A DNA stretch of 64,000 bases from Pseudomonas sp. Bc-h (GCF_002080045.1 NZ_MUIN01000015.1:95260-159259), one strand, 5' to 3'. Shown: positions 15,622 to 24,956, counted from the first letter of the stretch. Notes: generated from the sequence alone by a model not told the origin. Translations and numbers: made by a program.

Positions 15622-17246
15622 CAGGCGTTCTCGTCGATCCAGCGTTGTTCCAGCACCGTGCGCGAACCCTGGGCCGGTACCCCGCGGTTGCATTCCAGTT
15701 TCTTGACGTTCAGGCCGCATGCCACGAGTCGGGCGCGCAGGCTGTCCAGTTCGCTGGAAATCAGCTCCGCCGCGCCTTCGCGCTCGGCCCACATCTGGCT
15801 GGATAGGTTGCCCGCGATCAATTGCGCCTGCACCTGCAGCGGGCCCAGCGGCTCCAGGTCGAAGGCCAGTTCGACGCGCCAGAGTTTTTCCTTCTCCTTG
15901 ACCTCCTGAGTCGCGTTTTCAGGCGTCTGTTCGCGTTCGGGGGTGTCTTCGCGCTGAACCTTGACCTGCAACGGCACGATGTCGTGAGCGTTGCGCATGG
16001 GGATTTCCAGCTGCCAGGTGGTCACTTGCGTACCATCGGCGTGGGTGCGGGTCTGTTCCAGTCCGCCCAGTTGATGGCTTTGCAAACGCGAAATCGCCCC
16101 CGCCGCCAGTTTCAGCAGGACCTCCAGATCGTCCTTGTTTTCCGGGTTGCCGAGGGTTCGGGAAGGTAATGGGAAGTTGATCGGCAGGGCCGGCGCAGCC
16201 ACCAGTCCCAGCGTGCCCAAGGCATTGCGGATCACACTCGGCATTGCCCGGGCAAGCGTGTTGGCGGCGGCGGCAGCATCGTAACTGGCGTTGTTCGGCA
16301 GGCCCGGAAGGATCTGCGCGATGATGCGCAGCAGATTGGCCTTCATGTCTGGCACCAGCGTCGGGTTTTCTCCCGCCATCAAGCGCGACTCCATGAACAG
16401 CCCACTGGCGTTCAAGGCCTGTGCTACGCCCTTGGCGGTGGTCATCTGTTGCAGGTCCGGCAGGTCGGCAAACAGCTGATCGATGCTGGCGCGCAGCGAC
16501 TGCGGCAGGTTATCGGGCGTGTTCGCGCCGGGCTGTGGGAGATTTTGCAGCGCGGTCAGCAGGCTCTGCAGCGAGCCCTGTCGGCTCTGCTGGGTCGAAA
16601 GCTGTTGGGCCAGGGCCAGTTCGTCGAGGCGATTGGGCATGGCGATGAAATTCAGTGCCTGGCTGTTCTGCACCTGAGCGCTGAGCAGGCTGCCGACCCG
16701 TAATGGCTGCGGGCTTTCGATGGTCAGGCTGCTGCCGGCCAGCGCGGTATTGAGCAGCATGACAATGGAGCGATATGTCGTTGGTGCGTTTGCGCCGCCT
16801 GCGGATTGGCCCGCCAGTTGTGCGACGTTCTGCGCCTCGACCTGGGTCGTCAGTACCTTGCCCTGTAGCAGCGTGCCCGCAGGGAGCTGGCGGGTGTCGA
16901 TGCTGGTCAGGCTGTTGGCGATGGCTTTTTGCAGGTCCTGCACGCTGATGGTCAGCGTGTCGGCCGAACCCTGGGCGACGTTGACGTTGGTGCCCGGCGT
17001 CAATGGCAACGTACTGCTGACGGGCAGGGTGGTCTGCTGGCCGTTGTTCATGGTCAGCTTGAGCAGCAGCTGGAAATCCTGGCCGAGCTGCTTGAGGCTG
17101 ACCACCTCGGCATTGGCGACTTGACCGGAGTTGAGCAGGCCTTCGCGGGGCTCCATCAGTTTGAGCACTTCGCCCGGCGGCACACCCGCGCGCAACAAGG
17201 CCGTGGCGGCCGCTACTGGAGAAAGATTGGGTATATCGCCTGTCAT
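15621..17246 (-). CDS. fliK: Flagellar hook-length control protein FliK
   Basis: FliK measures the hook and triggers the export switch. The 541-residue, Gln/Leu/Ala-rich, low-complexity protein has a conserved C-terminal domain (about 430-541) around WRVELAFDLEPLGPLQVQAQLI and SLRARLVACGLNVKKLECN. It is divergently transcribed from ccmA and separates the chemotaxis and ccm operons, away from the rest of the hook genes. Confidence 0.88.
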   Translation of the reverse strand: MTGDIPNLSPVAAATALLRAGVPPGEVLKLMEPREGLLNSGQVANAEVVSLKQLGQDFQLLLKLTMNNGQQTTLPVSSTLPLTPGTNVNVAQGSADTLTISVQDLQKAIANSLTSIDTRQLPAGTLLQGKVLTTQVEAQNVAQLAGQSAGGANAPTTYRSIVMLLNTALAGSSLTIESPQPLRVGSLLSAQVQNSQALNFIAMPNRLDELALAQQLSTQQSRQGSLQSLLTALQNLPQPGANTPDNLPQSLRASIDQLFADLPDLQQMTTAKGVAQALNASGLFMESRLMAGENPTLVPDMKANLLRIIAQILPGLPNNASYDAAAAANTLARAMPSVIRNALGTLGLVAAPALPINFPLPSRTLGNPENKDDLEVLLKLAAGAISRLQSHQLGGLEQTRTHADGTQVTTWQLEIPMRNAHDIVPLQVKVQREDTPEREQTPENATQEVKEKEKLWRVELAFDLEPLGPLQVQAQLIAGNLSSQMWAEREGAAELISSELDSLRARLVACGLNVKKLECNRGVPAQGSRTVLEQRWIDENA

Positions 17247-17337
17247 CAGATCCCGACTCGGTAAATATGCGCTCTGGGTCGCCCGTCTTGCGGTGGTCGC
17301 CGTTTCAGCGCGAGCACGGCAACCGCGCCTATCTATG

Positions 17338-17343
17338 TATAAT
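17338..17343 (+). promoter_or_regulatory. Possible -10 box upstream of ccmA
   Basis: A perfect TATAAT lies 110 bases before ccmA in the fliK/ccmA divergent region, but no good -35 hexamer is seen 16-18 bases upstream, so the assignment is tentative. Confidence 0.35.
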
Positions 17344-17452
17344 CCTGCGCCAACGTCATCGGCGGGCTACCGTTAAGCTGCATCAGTATAACGGCCGCCC
17401 TGAGCGTGACTTGAACCGCCGTGCACACCTGCTATCCGAAAAGAAGGCCTAC

Positions 17453-18088
17453 ATGTCGATCCCTGTTCTTGAAGCCGTGGCGCTTGCCTGCGAGCGTGAC
17501 TGGCGTCTGCTGTTCGAGCATCTCGACCTGCGGCTGGCGGCGGGCGACATGGTGCAGATCAGCGGCCCCAACGGCAGTGGCAAGACCAGCCTGTTGCGGC
17601 TGCTGAGCGGGCTGATGCAGCCGACCTCGGGCGACGTGCTGCTCGACGGCAAACCGCTTTCGGAGCAACGCAGCGAACTGGCCCACAACCTGCTGTGGAT
17701 CGGCCATGCCGCCGGAATCAAGGACCTGCTCACCCCCGTTGAAAACCTCTCCTGGCTCTGCGCCTTGCATCAAAGCGTCGCGTCCGCCGATATCTGGCAA
17801 GCCCTCGAAGCGGTTGGACTGCGCGGTTTCGAAGACGTGCCGTGCCACACGCTGTCTGCCGGGCAAAAACGCCGGGTGGCTCTGGCGCGGCTGTACCTGC
17901 CGGGCCCAGCCTTGTGGATGCTCGACGAACCCTTCACGGCGCTGGACAAGCAGGGCGTCGCGCAACTCGAAGCGCATCTGGCCGAACACTGTGACAACGG
18001 CGGCACCGTGGTATTGACCACGCACCACACGCTGAGCCGCACACCGGCCGGTTATCGCGATCTGGATCTGGGGCAATGGGCCGTATGA
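17453..18088 (+). CDS. ccmA: Heme exporter ATP-binding protein CcmA
   Basis: CcmA is the ATPase of the CcmABCD complex, which releases heme-loaded CcmE for cytochrome c assembly. The 211 residues have Walker A GPNGSGKTS, the signature LSAGQKRR, Walker B LWMLDEPFTALD and the switch histidine in TTHH. ATG 17453 is preceded by AAGAAGG and is preferred over a far upstream in-frame start that lacks conserved sequence. The stop overlaps the ccmB start (ATGA). Confidence 0.95.
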   Translation: MSIPVLEAVALACERDWRLLFEHLDLRLAAGDMVQISGPNGSGKTSLLRLLSGLMQPTSGDVLLDGKPLSEQRSELAHNLLWIGHAAGIKDLLTPVENLSWLCALHQSVASADIWQALEAVGLRGFEDVPCHTLSAGQKRRVALARLYLPGPALWMLDEPFTALDKQGVAQLEAHLAEHCDNGGTVVLTTHHTLSRTPAGYRDLDLGQWAV

Positions 18089-18756
18089 GTCATGTGTTCA
18101 CCCTGCTGATCGCCCGCGAAGCCCGTCTGCTGTTCCGTCGTCCCGCCGAGCTGCTCAATCCGCTGGTGTTCTTCGCCATCGTCATCGCGCTGTTCCCGTT
18201 GGCCGTGGGCCCTGAGGCGCAATTGTTGCAAACCTTGTCGCCGGGATTGGTCTGGGTAGCGGCATTGTTATCGGTGTTGCTGTCGCTGGACGGCCTGTTC
18301 CGCAGCGATTTCGAAGACGGTTCACTTGAACAATGGGTGCTTTCGTCGCACCCTCTGGCGCTACTGGTCCTGGCCAAGGTGGCGGCGCACTGGGCGTTTT
18401 CCGGTCTGGCGCTGGTGTTGCTGGCGCCGCTGCTGGCGCTCATGCTGGGGCTGCCGAGCGCATGCCTGCCGGTGTTGCTGTTGTCGCTGTTGCTGGGCAC
18501 ACCGGTGCTGAGCCTGCTCGGTGCAGTAGGTGCGGCCTTGACCGTAGGGCTCAAGCGCGGTGGCCTGCTGCTGGCGTTATTGATCCTGCCGCTGTATATC
18601 CCGGTGTTGATTCTGGGCAGCGGTGCGCTTCAGGCGGCACTTCAGGGCATGCCCGCGACCGGCTATCTGCTTTGGCTTGGCAGCCTGACCGCGTTGGCGA
18701 TAACCCTGACACCTTTTGCAATTGCTGCTGGCTTGAAAATCAGCGTTGGCGAATAA
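18085..18756 (+). CDS. ccmB: Heme exporter membrane protein CcmB
   Basis: CcmB is the membrane partner of CcmA. The 223 residues contain about six hydrophobic helices (for example LVFFAIVIALFPLAVG, LVWVAALLSVLLSLDGLF, LLALLILPLYIPVLILGSG) with the conserved FRSDFEDGSLEQW loop. It starts inside the end of ccmA (ATGA overlap). A 115-base gap follows before ccmC. Confidence 0.95.
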   Translation: MSHVFTLLIAREARLLFRRPAELLNPLVFFAIVIALFPLAVGPEAQLLQTLSPGLVWVAALLSVLLSLDGLFRSDFEDGSLEQWVLSSHPLALLVLAKVAAHWAFSGLALVLLAPLLALMLGLPSACLPVLLLSLLLGTPVLSLLGAVGAALTVGLKRGGLLLALLILPLYIPVLILGSGALQAALQGMPATGYLLWLGSLTALAITLTPFAIAAGLKISVGE

Positions 18757-18871
18757 TCGGATTCTGACCGACCGGACAACTTTTCGGTCGTCGGAGCCAG
18801 GACGCTTCAATCAATAGAAGCGCCAGAACAGAACCAGAACATGAAAAGTACCGTGATGAAAAGGCAGCGTG

Positions 18872-19675
18872 ATGAACACAAGCGCCAAGGCTAAAAGCGG
18901 CATCAGTTGGGCGTGGTTCCATAAACTGGGCTCGCCGAAATGGTTCTATGGCATCAGCGGCCGCCTGCTGCCCTGGCTGAGCATCGCTTCGGCGTTGCTG
19001 ATCGGCATCGGCGTGGTCTGGGGCCTGGCCTTCGCGCCGCCGGATTATCAGCAGGGCAACAGTTTCCGCATCCTTTATATCCACGTTCCTTCCGCCATGC
19101 TGGCGCAGTCCTGCTACGTGATGCTGGCGGTGTGCGGGGTGGTCGGCCTGGTGTGGAAGATGAAGATGGCCGACGTGGCCCTGCAATGCGCCGCGCCCAT
19201 CGGTGCCTGGATGACCGCCGTGGCGCTGGTCACCGGCGCGATCTGGGGCAAGCCGACCTGGGGCTCGTGGTGGGTGTGGGATGCGCGACTGACGTCCATG
19301 CTGATTCTGCTGTTCCTGTACTTCGGTCTGATTGCGCTGGGCAACGCCATCAGCAATCGTGACAGCGCCGCCAAGGCCTGTGCGGTGCTGGCGATCGTTG
19401 GCGTGATCAACATCCCGATCATCAAGTACTCCGTGGAGTGGTGGAACACCCTGCATCAGGGCGCAACCTTCAGCCTGACCGAAAAACCGGCGATGCCTGC
19501 TGAGATGTGGCTGCCGCTGCTGTTCACCGCGCTGGGGTTCTACTGCTTTTTTGGCGCGGTGCTGCTGATGCGCATGCGCCTGGAAGTGCTCAAGCGTGAG
19601 TCCCGCGCCACCTGGGTCAAGGACGAAGTGATGAAGAGCCTTGGGCACGCCCCGCGCAAAGGAGCCGGACAGTGA
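18872..19675 (+). CDS. ccmC: Heme handling protein CcmC
   Basis: CcmC presents heme to CcmE on the periplasmic side. The 267 residues have six membrane helices and the tryptophan-rich heme motif WGSWWVWDARLTS, with flanking histidines in LYIHVPSAML and the later NTLHQGAT loop. ATG 18872 is used; a GTG one codon earlier is possible. The stop overlaps the ccmD GTG. Confidence 0.96.
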   Translation: MNTSAKAKSGISWAWFHKLGSPKWFYGISGRLLPWLSIASALLIGIGVVWGLAFAPPDYQQGNSFRILYIHVPSAMLAQSCYVMLAVCGVVGLVWKMKMADVALQCAAPIGAWMTAVALVTGAIWGKPTWGSWWVWDARLTSMLILLFLYFGLIALGNAISNRDSAAKACAVLAIVGVINIPIIKYSVEWWNTLHQGATFSLTEKPAMPAEMWLPLLFTALGFYCFFGAVLLMRMRLEVLKRESRATWVKDEVMKSLGHAPRKGAGQ

Positions 19676-19848
19676 GTTTCGATTCGTTTGGCGATTTTCT
19701 CGCCATGGGCAAACACGGGCTGTTCGTCTGGACCGCCTATGGCATCTGCCTGACCGTGCTGGCGATCAACGTCGCGTCACCGCTGCTGGCGCGTCGGCGT
19801 TACCTGCAACAAGAGGCGCGTCGTTTGCGCCGGGAGAGCAACACGTGA
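19672..19848 (+). CDS. ccmD: Heme exporter small subunit CcmD
   Basis: A 58-residue protein (start VSFDSFGDFLAMGKHG, with GTG read as Met) with a single membrane helix (LFVWTAYGICLTVLAINVA) and a basic C-terminal tail (ARRRYLQQEARRLRRES), as in CcmD. It overlaps the ccmC stop by 4 bases (GTGA) and its own stop overlaps the ccmE GTG in the same way. CcmD is needed for release of holo-CcmE from CcmABCD. It is easily missed because of its size and GTG start. Confidence 0.92.
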   Translation: MSFDSFGDFLAMGKHGLFVWTAYGICLTVLAINVASPLLARRRYLQQEARRLRRESNT

Positions 19849-20324
19849 ATCCGCTGCGAAAGAAGCGACTGTTGATCATCGTGGCGATCCTCGCCGGGGT
19901 CGGCATCGCTGTGAGCCTGGCCCTCAGCGCCTTGCGAGAGAACATCAACCTGTTTTACACCCCGACCCAGATCGCCAGTGGCGAAGCTCCCCATGACACG
20001 CGGATTCGCGCCGGGGGCATGGTCGAGAAGGGCTCGCTGCAACGTTCCGGCGATTCGCTGGACGTTACCTTTGTCGTCACCGACTTCAACAAGTCGGTGA
20101 CCATTACCTATCGCGGCATTCTTCCGGACCTGTTCCGCGAAGGGCAGGGCATCGTTGCCCTTGGCAAGCTCAACGCCGACGGCGTGGTGGTGGCCGATGA
20201 AGTGCTGGCCAAACACGATGAGAAATACATGCCGCCAGAAGTCACTAAAGCTTTGAAGGACAGCGGCCAGTCAGCGCCGGGCACCTCTTCCAAGCAAGGC
20301 GCTCTCCCGGAAAAACAGGGGTAA
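19845..20324 (+). CDS. ccmE: Periplasmic heme chaperone CcmE
   Basis: CcmE binds heme covalently and passes it to the CcmFH lyase. The 159 residues have an N-terminal membrane anchor (LLIIVAILAGVGIAVSLALSAL), an OB-fold, and the heme-binding histidine in VLAKHDEKYMPPE with the nearby tyrosine (HxxxY motif). The start is GTG 19845, overlapping the ccmD stop. An upstream in-frame extension belongs to shadow frames of ccmC and ccmD. Confidence 0.95.
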   Translation: MNPLRKKRLLIIVAILAGVGIAVSLALSALRENINLFYTPTQIASGEAPHDTRIRAGGMVEKGSLQRSGDSLDVTFVVTDFNKSVTITYRGILPDLFREGQGIVALGKLNADGVVVADEVLAKHDEKYMPPEVTKALKDSGQSAPGTSSKQGALPEKQG

Positions 20325-20327
20325 ACC

Positions 20328-22301
20328 ATGATTCCCGAACTCGGCCATCTGGCCATGATCCTGGCCCTGTGCTTTGCCATCGTGCAGGCCATCGTTCCGC
20401 TCTTCGGCGCCTGGCGTGGCGACCGTCTGTGGATGGGTCTCGCTCAGCCTGCGGCGTGGGGCCAGTTTGCTTTTCTGTTATTCGCCTTCGGCTGCCTGAC
20501 CTACTCGTTCATGGTCGATGACTTCTCGGTGACCTACATCGCCGAGAACTCCAACAGCGCCTTGCCCTGGTATTACAAATTCAGCGCCGTCTGGGGGGCA
20601 CACGAAGGCTCGTTGCTGCTGTGGGCGTTGATTCTCGGTGGCTGGACCTTCGCCGTGTCGGTGTTCTCGCGCCAGTTGCCGCAGGTCATGCTGGCCCGCG
20701 TGCTGGCCGTGATGGGCATGATCAGCGTCGGCTTTCTGCTGTTTCTGATCCTCACCTCCAACCCGTTCAGCCGCATCCTGCCGCAGATTCCCCAGGACGG
20801 GCGCGACCTCAATCCATTGCTGCAGGACATCGGCCTGATCGTTCACCCACCGATGCTGTACATGGGCTATGTCGGTTTCTCCGTGGCTTTCGCATTCGCC
20901 ATCGCCGCCTTGCTCGGCGGGCGTCTGGATGCGGCGTGGGCGCGTTGGTCGCGGCCCTGGACCATCGTCGCCTGGGCGTTCCTCGGTATCGGCATCACGC
21001 TGGGCTCGTGGTGGGCCTATTACGAACTCGGCTGGGGCGGCTGGTGGTTCTGGGACCCGGTCGAGAATGCCTCGTTCATGCCGTGGCTGGTGGGTACAGC
21101 GTTGATCCACTCGCTGGCCGTCACGGAAAAGCGCGGAGTGTTCAAAAGCTGGACCGTGTTGCTGGCCATCGCTGCGTTTTCCTTGAGCCTGCTGGGCACC
21201 TTCCTCGTACGGTCTGGCGTACTGACGTCGGTTCACGCCTTCGCCTCCGACCCGGCGCGCGGGGTGTTCATCCTGATCTTCCTGCTGATGGTGGTCGGCG
21301 GTTCGCTGACGCTGTTCGCCATCCGCGCTCCGGTGGTCAAAAGCCACGTCGGCTTCGGCCTCTGGTCGCGGGAAACCCTGCTGCTGGGCAATAACCTGGT
21401 GCTGGTGGTGGCCGCCTCGATGATCCTGCTTGGCACGCTGTACCCGTTGGTGCTCGATGCGTTGAGCGGGGCGAAGATGTCGGTCGGCCCGCCATACTTC
21501 AATGCGTTGTTCGTGCCGCTGATGGGCCTGCTCATGGCCGTGATGGCGGTGGGTGTGCTGGTGCGCTGGAAAGACACACCGGTGAAATGGCTGATGAGCA
21601 TGCTCGCGCCGGTGTTGGTTGGCAGTGCGGTGCTGGCGGTCGTCGCCGGTTTCGCCATGGCCGATTTCCATTGGGCGGTGCTCGCCACCTTCCTGCTCGC
21701 CGCCTGGGTGCTGCTGGCCGGCGTACGCGATCTGCTGGACAAAACCCGTCATAAGGGCTTGTTCAAGGGCATGCGCTCGTTGACCCGCAGTTACTGGGGC
21801 ATGCAGGTGGCGCATATCGGCATCGCTGTCGTGGCACTCGGCGTGGTGTTGTCCAGCCAGAACAGCGCCGAACGCGATCTGCGTCTTGCCCCCGGCGAGT
21901 CAGTCGAGCTGGGCGGTTATATGTTTGTCTTCGAAGGCGCCAAACACGTTCAAGGCCCCAACTTCACCTCGGACGAAGGCACCCTTCGCGTGCTGGAAGA
22001 AGGTAAGGAAGTGACTGTGCTGTATCCGGAAAAACGTCTGTACACCGTGCAGCGCTCGATGATGACCGAAGCCGGAATCGACGCCGGCTTTACCCGCGAT
22101 CTGTACGTTGCGCTGGGTGAGCCGCTGGATAATGGCGCATGGGCCGTGCGCGTTCACGTCAAACCGTTCGTGCGCTGGATCTGGTTCGGCGGGCTGATCA
22201 CCGCATTGGGCGGTTTGCTGGCGGCGCTGGACAAGCGTTATCGGGTCAAGGTCAAAGCGAAGGTGCGTGATGCACTCGGCCTGTCGGGAGCTGCGGTATG
22301 A
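20328..22301 (+). CDS. ccmF: Cytochrome c heme lyase subunit CcmF
   Basis: CcmF, with CcmH, attaches heme to CXXCH sites of apocytochromes in the periplasm. The 657-residue protein has many membrane helices, the tryptophan-rich motif GWGGWWFWDPVENASFMPWL near residue 235, and conserved histidines in the YKFSAVWGAHEGS and IVHPPMLYMG regions. It starts 3 bases after ccmE and overlaps ccmG (dsbE). Confidence 0.97.
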   Translation: MIPELGHLAMILALCFAIVQAIVPLFGAWRGDRLWMGLAQPAAWGQFAFLLFAFGCLTYSFMVDDFSVTYIAENSNSALPWYYKFSAVWGAHEGSLLLWALILGGWTFAVSVFSRQLPQVMLARVLAVMGMISVGFLLFLILTSNPFSRILPQIPQDGRDLNPLLQDIGLIVHPPMLYMGYVGFSVAFAFAIAALLGGRLDAAWARWSRPWTIVAWAFLGIGITLGSWWAYYELGWGGWWFWDPVENASFMPWLVGTALIHSLAVTEKRGVFKSWTVLLAIAAFSLSLLGTFLVRSGVLTSVHAFASDPARGVFILIFLLMVVGGSLTLFAIRAPVVKSHVGFGLWSRETLLLGNNLVLVVAASMILLGTLYPLVLDALSGAKMSVGPPYFNALFVPLMGLLMAVMAVGVLVRWKDTPVKWLMSMLAPVLVGSAVLAVVAGFAMADFHWAVLATFLLAAWVLLAGVRDLLDKTRHKGLFKGMRSLTRSYWGMQVAHIGIAVVALGVVLSSQNSAERDLRLAPGESVELGGYMFVFEGAKHVQGPNFTSDEGTLRVLEEGKEVTVLYPEKRLYTVQRSMMTEAGIDAGFTRDLYVALGEPLDNGAWAVRVHVKPFVRWIWFGGLITALGGLLAALDKRYRVKVKAKVRDALGLSGAAV

Positions 22302-22834
22302 AGCGTTGGGTGTTGCTGATTCCGCTGGCGCTGTTTCTCGGCATGGCGGCGTTTCTTTACAAAGGGCTGTATCTGGACCCGTCGGAGCTGCCGTCGGCGT
22401 TGATCGACAAGCCATTCCCGGAGTTTTCCCTGCCTGCCGTGCAGGATGGCAAGCCGGTGACCCGCGCCAGCCTGCTGGGCAAACCGGCGCTGGTGAATGT
22501 CTGGGGCACCTGGTGCATCGCCTGTCGGGTAGAGCATCCGGTGCTGACCAAACTGGCGCAGCAGGGCGTGGTGATCTACGGCGTCAACTACAAAGACGTC
22601 AACGCTGACGCCTTGAAGTGGCTCAAGGATTTTCACGACCCCTACCAGCTGAATATCAATGACGAAGCCGGCAGCCTGGGGCTCAACCTGGGTGTCTACG
22701 GCGCGCCGGAAACCTTCCTGATCGACCGCAAGGGCATCATTCGCTACAAGCATGTCGGGGTGATCGACGAGACCGTCTGGCGCGAGAAGCTGGCCGGGCT
22801 GTATCAGGGGCTGGTCGATGAGGGCAAGCAATGA
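22298..22834 (+). CDS. dsbE: Thiol:disulfide interchange protein CcmG/DsbE
   Basis: A periplasmic membrane-anchored thioredoxin-fold protein that keeps apocytochrome or CcmH cysteines reduced. The 178 residues have an N-terminal anchor (WVLLIPLALFLGMAAFLY), the active site GTWCIACRVEHP, and the cis-proline region YGAPETFLID typical of CcmG. It overlaps ccmF by 4 bases and ccmH by 4 bases. Confidence 0.96.
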   Translation: MKRWVLLIPLALFLGMAAFLYKGLYLDPSELPSALIDKPFPEFSLPAVQDGKPVTRASLLGKPALVNVWGTWCIACRVEHPVLTKLAQQGVVIYGVNYKDVNADALKWLKDFHDPYQLNINDEAGSLGLNLGVYGAPETFLIDRKGIIRYKHVGVIDETVWREKLAGLYQGLVDEGKQ

Positions 22835-23301
22835 AGCGCTTCATCGCCGCAGCGGCATTGGTCATGAGCTGCGCTGGCAGCGCTTACGCCGCCATCGACG
22901 CCTACACCTTCAAGAACGAAGCCGAGCGCGCTCGCTACACCGAGCTGACCCGCGAGCTGCGTTGCCCCAAATGCCAGAATCAGGACATCGCCGACTCCAA
23001 CGCACCGATCGCCGCCGACCTGCGCAAAGAGATCTACCGCATGCTCGGCGAAGGCCAGAGCAATCAGCAGATCATTGATTTCATGGTCGATCGCTACGGC
23101 GAGTTCGTGCGCTACAACCCTGAGCTGAATGCCCACACCTGGTTGCTGTGGTTCGGCCCTGCCGGGCTGCTGCTCGGCGGTGCGTTGTTGATTGGCGTGA
23201 TCGTGGTGCGTCGTCGCAAACAACCCGCTGAAGACGCCAATGTGCTTTCCGACGAGGAGCGTCAACGCCTCGCCCACCTGCTGGATAAAAAACACGAATG
23301 A
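22831..23301 (+). CDS. ccmH: Cytochrome c maturation protein CcmH (CcmL)
   Basis: The 156-residue protein has a signal peptide (to about residue 20), the redox motif LRCPKCQNQDIADSNA, and a single C-terminal membrane helix (WLLWFGPAGLLLGGALLIGVIVV). It handles apocytochrome thiols for the CcmF lyase. It is the short, thiol-bearing form of CcmH; the TPR part is encoded separately by the next gene, as usual in pseudomonads. Confidence 0.95.
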   Translation: MKRFIAAAALVMSCAGSAYAAIDAYTFKNEAERARYTELTRELRCPKCQNQDIADSNAPIAADLRKEIYRMLGEGQSNQQIIDFMVDRYGEFVRYNPELNAHTWLLWFGPAGLLLGGALLIGVIVVRRRKQPAEDANVLSDEERQRLAHLLDKKHE

Positions 23302-24503
23302 TCGATTTCTGGCTAGCGGCCGGCCTGCTGTTGCTGGTGGCCCTGAGTTTTCTGCTGATCCCTCTGTTGCGCGGTCGTCGCGCCCAGACCGAAGAAGATC
23401 GCACCGCCCTCAACGTCGCGCTGTATCAGGAGCGCCTCGCCGAGCTGCAAGAGCAGCAGGAGGAGGGCGTGCTGTCGGCGGCGCAAATGGACAGTGGCCG
23501 CGCCGAAGCCGCCCGTGAATTGCTCGCCGACACCGAAGGCGCGGGCGCTGAACGCGTCTCGCGTCTGGGCAAGCCGCTGCCGTTGCTGGTGGCGGTGCTG
23601 GTCCCGGTTCTGGGCTTGGCGCTGTACCTGCATTTTGGCGCCAGCGACAAGGTCGAGTTGTCCCGTGAGTTCGCTCAGCCGCCTGGCTCGCTGGCGCAGA
23701 TGACCGAGCGCCTTGAGCGCGCGGTCAAGGCTCAGCCGGATTCCGCCGAGAGCATCTATTTCCTCGCGCGCACCTACATGGCTCAGGATCGTCCGGCCGA
23801 TGCGGCGAACATGTTCGAGCGCGCCGTGGCGCTGGCCGGGCGTCAGCCGGAATTGCTCGGGCAGTGGGCCCAGGCGTTGTATTTCGCCAGCAACAAGGCC
23901 TGGACGCCGCAGATCCAGGCACTGGCGGACGAAGCGCTGAAACTCGATCCGAAGGAAGTCACAAGCCTGGGCCTCAAGGGCATCAATGCGTTCGAAAGCC
24001 AGCATTTCCAGGAGGCGGTGGATTACTGGAAGCGTCTGCTGGCGGTATTGCCGCCCAATGATCCTTCGCGCTCGGCGCTGGAAGGCGGTATCGCCCGCGC
24101 CAGCGAGCGACTGGTGCAGGGCGGTGGCACCGTGCAGGACGCGACACTGGTAGCGGCTCCCGGGGCTCATTTGAAAGTCCGCGTGACCCTGTCCGACTCG
24201 CTGAAAGCCAAGGTGCAGCCCGGCGACACGGTGTTCGTCTTCGCCCGCGCAGTCTCCGGCCCGCCGGCGCCGCTGGCGGTCAAGCGCGTGACCGTGGCCG
24301 ACCTGCCTGTGGACGTCGAATTGACTGATGCCGACGCGATGATGCCGCAACTGAAACTGTCGAACTTTCCGGAAGTCCAACTGGTTGCCCGGGTATCCCG
24401 CGCAGGCCAGCCCACTTCCGGTGAGTGGATCGGTCGCAGTCAGCCGTTGCCCAGTAACGTGACTGCCCGTCAGGCCTTGACCATCGACAGCCCCGATCAG
24501 TAG
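23298..24503 (+). CDS. ccmI: Cytochrome c maturation protein CcmI (CycH), TPR
   Basis: CcmI is a membrane-anchored chaperone for apocytochrome c. The 401 residues have two N-terminal membrane helices (FWLAAGLLLLVALSFLLIPLL and LLVAVLVPVLGLALYLHF), a TPR region (about 140-260; AESIYFLARTYMAQDRPADAANMFERAV) and a C-terminal beta-rich domain. It overlaps ccmH by 4 bases and closes the ccm operon. Confidence 0.94.
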   Translation: MIDFWLAAGLLLLVALSFLLIPLLRGRRAQTEEDRTALNVALYQERLAELQEQQEEGVLSAAQMDSGRAEAARELLADTEGAGAERVSRLGKPLPLLVAVLVPVLGLALYLHFGASDKVELSREFAQPPGSLAQMTERLERAVKAQPDSAESIYFLARTYMAQDRPADAANMFERAVALAGRQPELLGQWAQALYFASNKAWTPQIQALADEALKLDPKEVTSLGLKGINAFESQHFQEAVDYWKRLLAVLPPNDPSRSALEGGIARASERLVQGGGTVQDATLVAAPGAHLKVRVTLSDSLKAKVQPGDTVFVFARAVSGPPAPLAVKRVTVADLPVDVELTDADAMMPQLKLSNFPEVQLVARVSRAGQPTSGEWIGRSQPLPSNVTARQALTIDSPDQ

Positions 24504-24542
24504 CCCTGATTCGTTGCCAGCATCTTTAGAGAGTTTGCGCTT

Positions 24543-24956
24543 ATGTATCGCGTCGCACGATTTGCCTTGTTGAGTGTGGTGGTTGCCCTGAGTGCCGCCT
24601 GTGCGGTTCAGCGGCCTGGCCCGCAGAGTTCGGAGCCGATTCCGACCGTTCCCGGACCGTCGCCGACGCCACAACCGGGAACCCCGCGCACTACGCCGCA
24701 AACCCCGCCGTCAACGCCGATTCCATCGGGCCCGAAAACCTCCTCGCACTTCGCCCCGCCGCCGGGTGGCAACAGCCACTGGGACGCTAAACTGGGCGTG
24801 CATGTGCTGGATAACGTGCCCAACACGTTCTATCGCCAGCGCACGTACTACCGCTGGAACAACGGCTGGACATGGTCCACGTCGCCAGCCGGTCCGTGGC
24901 AGGAAACCGACTCCAGCGGCGTGCCGCCGGGGTTGAGCAAGCAGTTCGGGAATTGA
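24543..24956 (+). CDS. Proline-rich predicted lipoprotein, unknown function
   Basis: A 137-residue protein with a lipoprotein signal (FALLSVVVALSAAC, Cys at about residue 20), a Pro/Thr/Ser-rich spacer (about 25-75) and a small C-terminal domain rich in aromatic residues (FYRQRTYYRWNNGWTWSTSP). A purine-rich site, AGAGAGTTTG, precedes ATG 24543. It follows ccmI by 39 bases, but nothing ties it to cytochrome maturation. The C-terminal part resembles small Pseudomonas envelope proteins of unknown role. Confidence 0.8.
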   Translation: MYRVARFALLSVVVALSAACAVQRPGPQSSEPIPTVPGPSPTPQPGTPRTTPQTPPSTPIPSGPKTSSHFAPPPGGNSHWDAKLGVHVLDNVPNTFYRQRTYYRWNNGWTWSTSPAGPWQETDSSGVPPGLSKQFGN

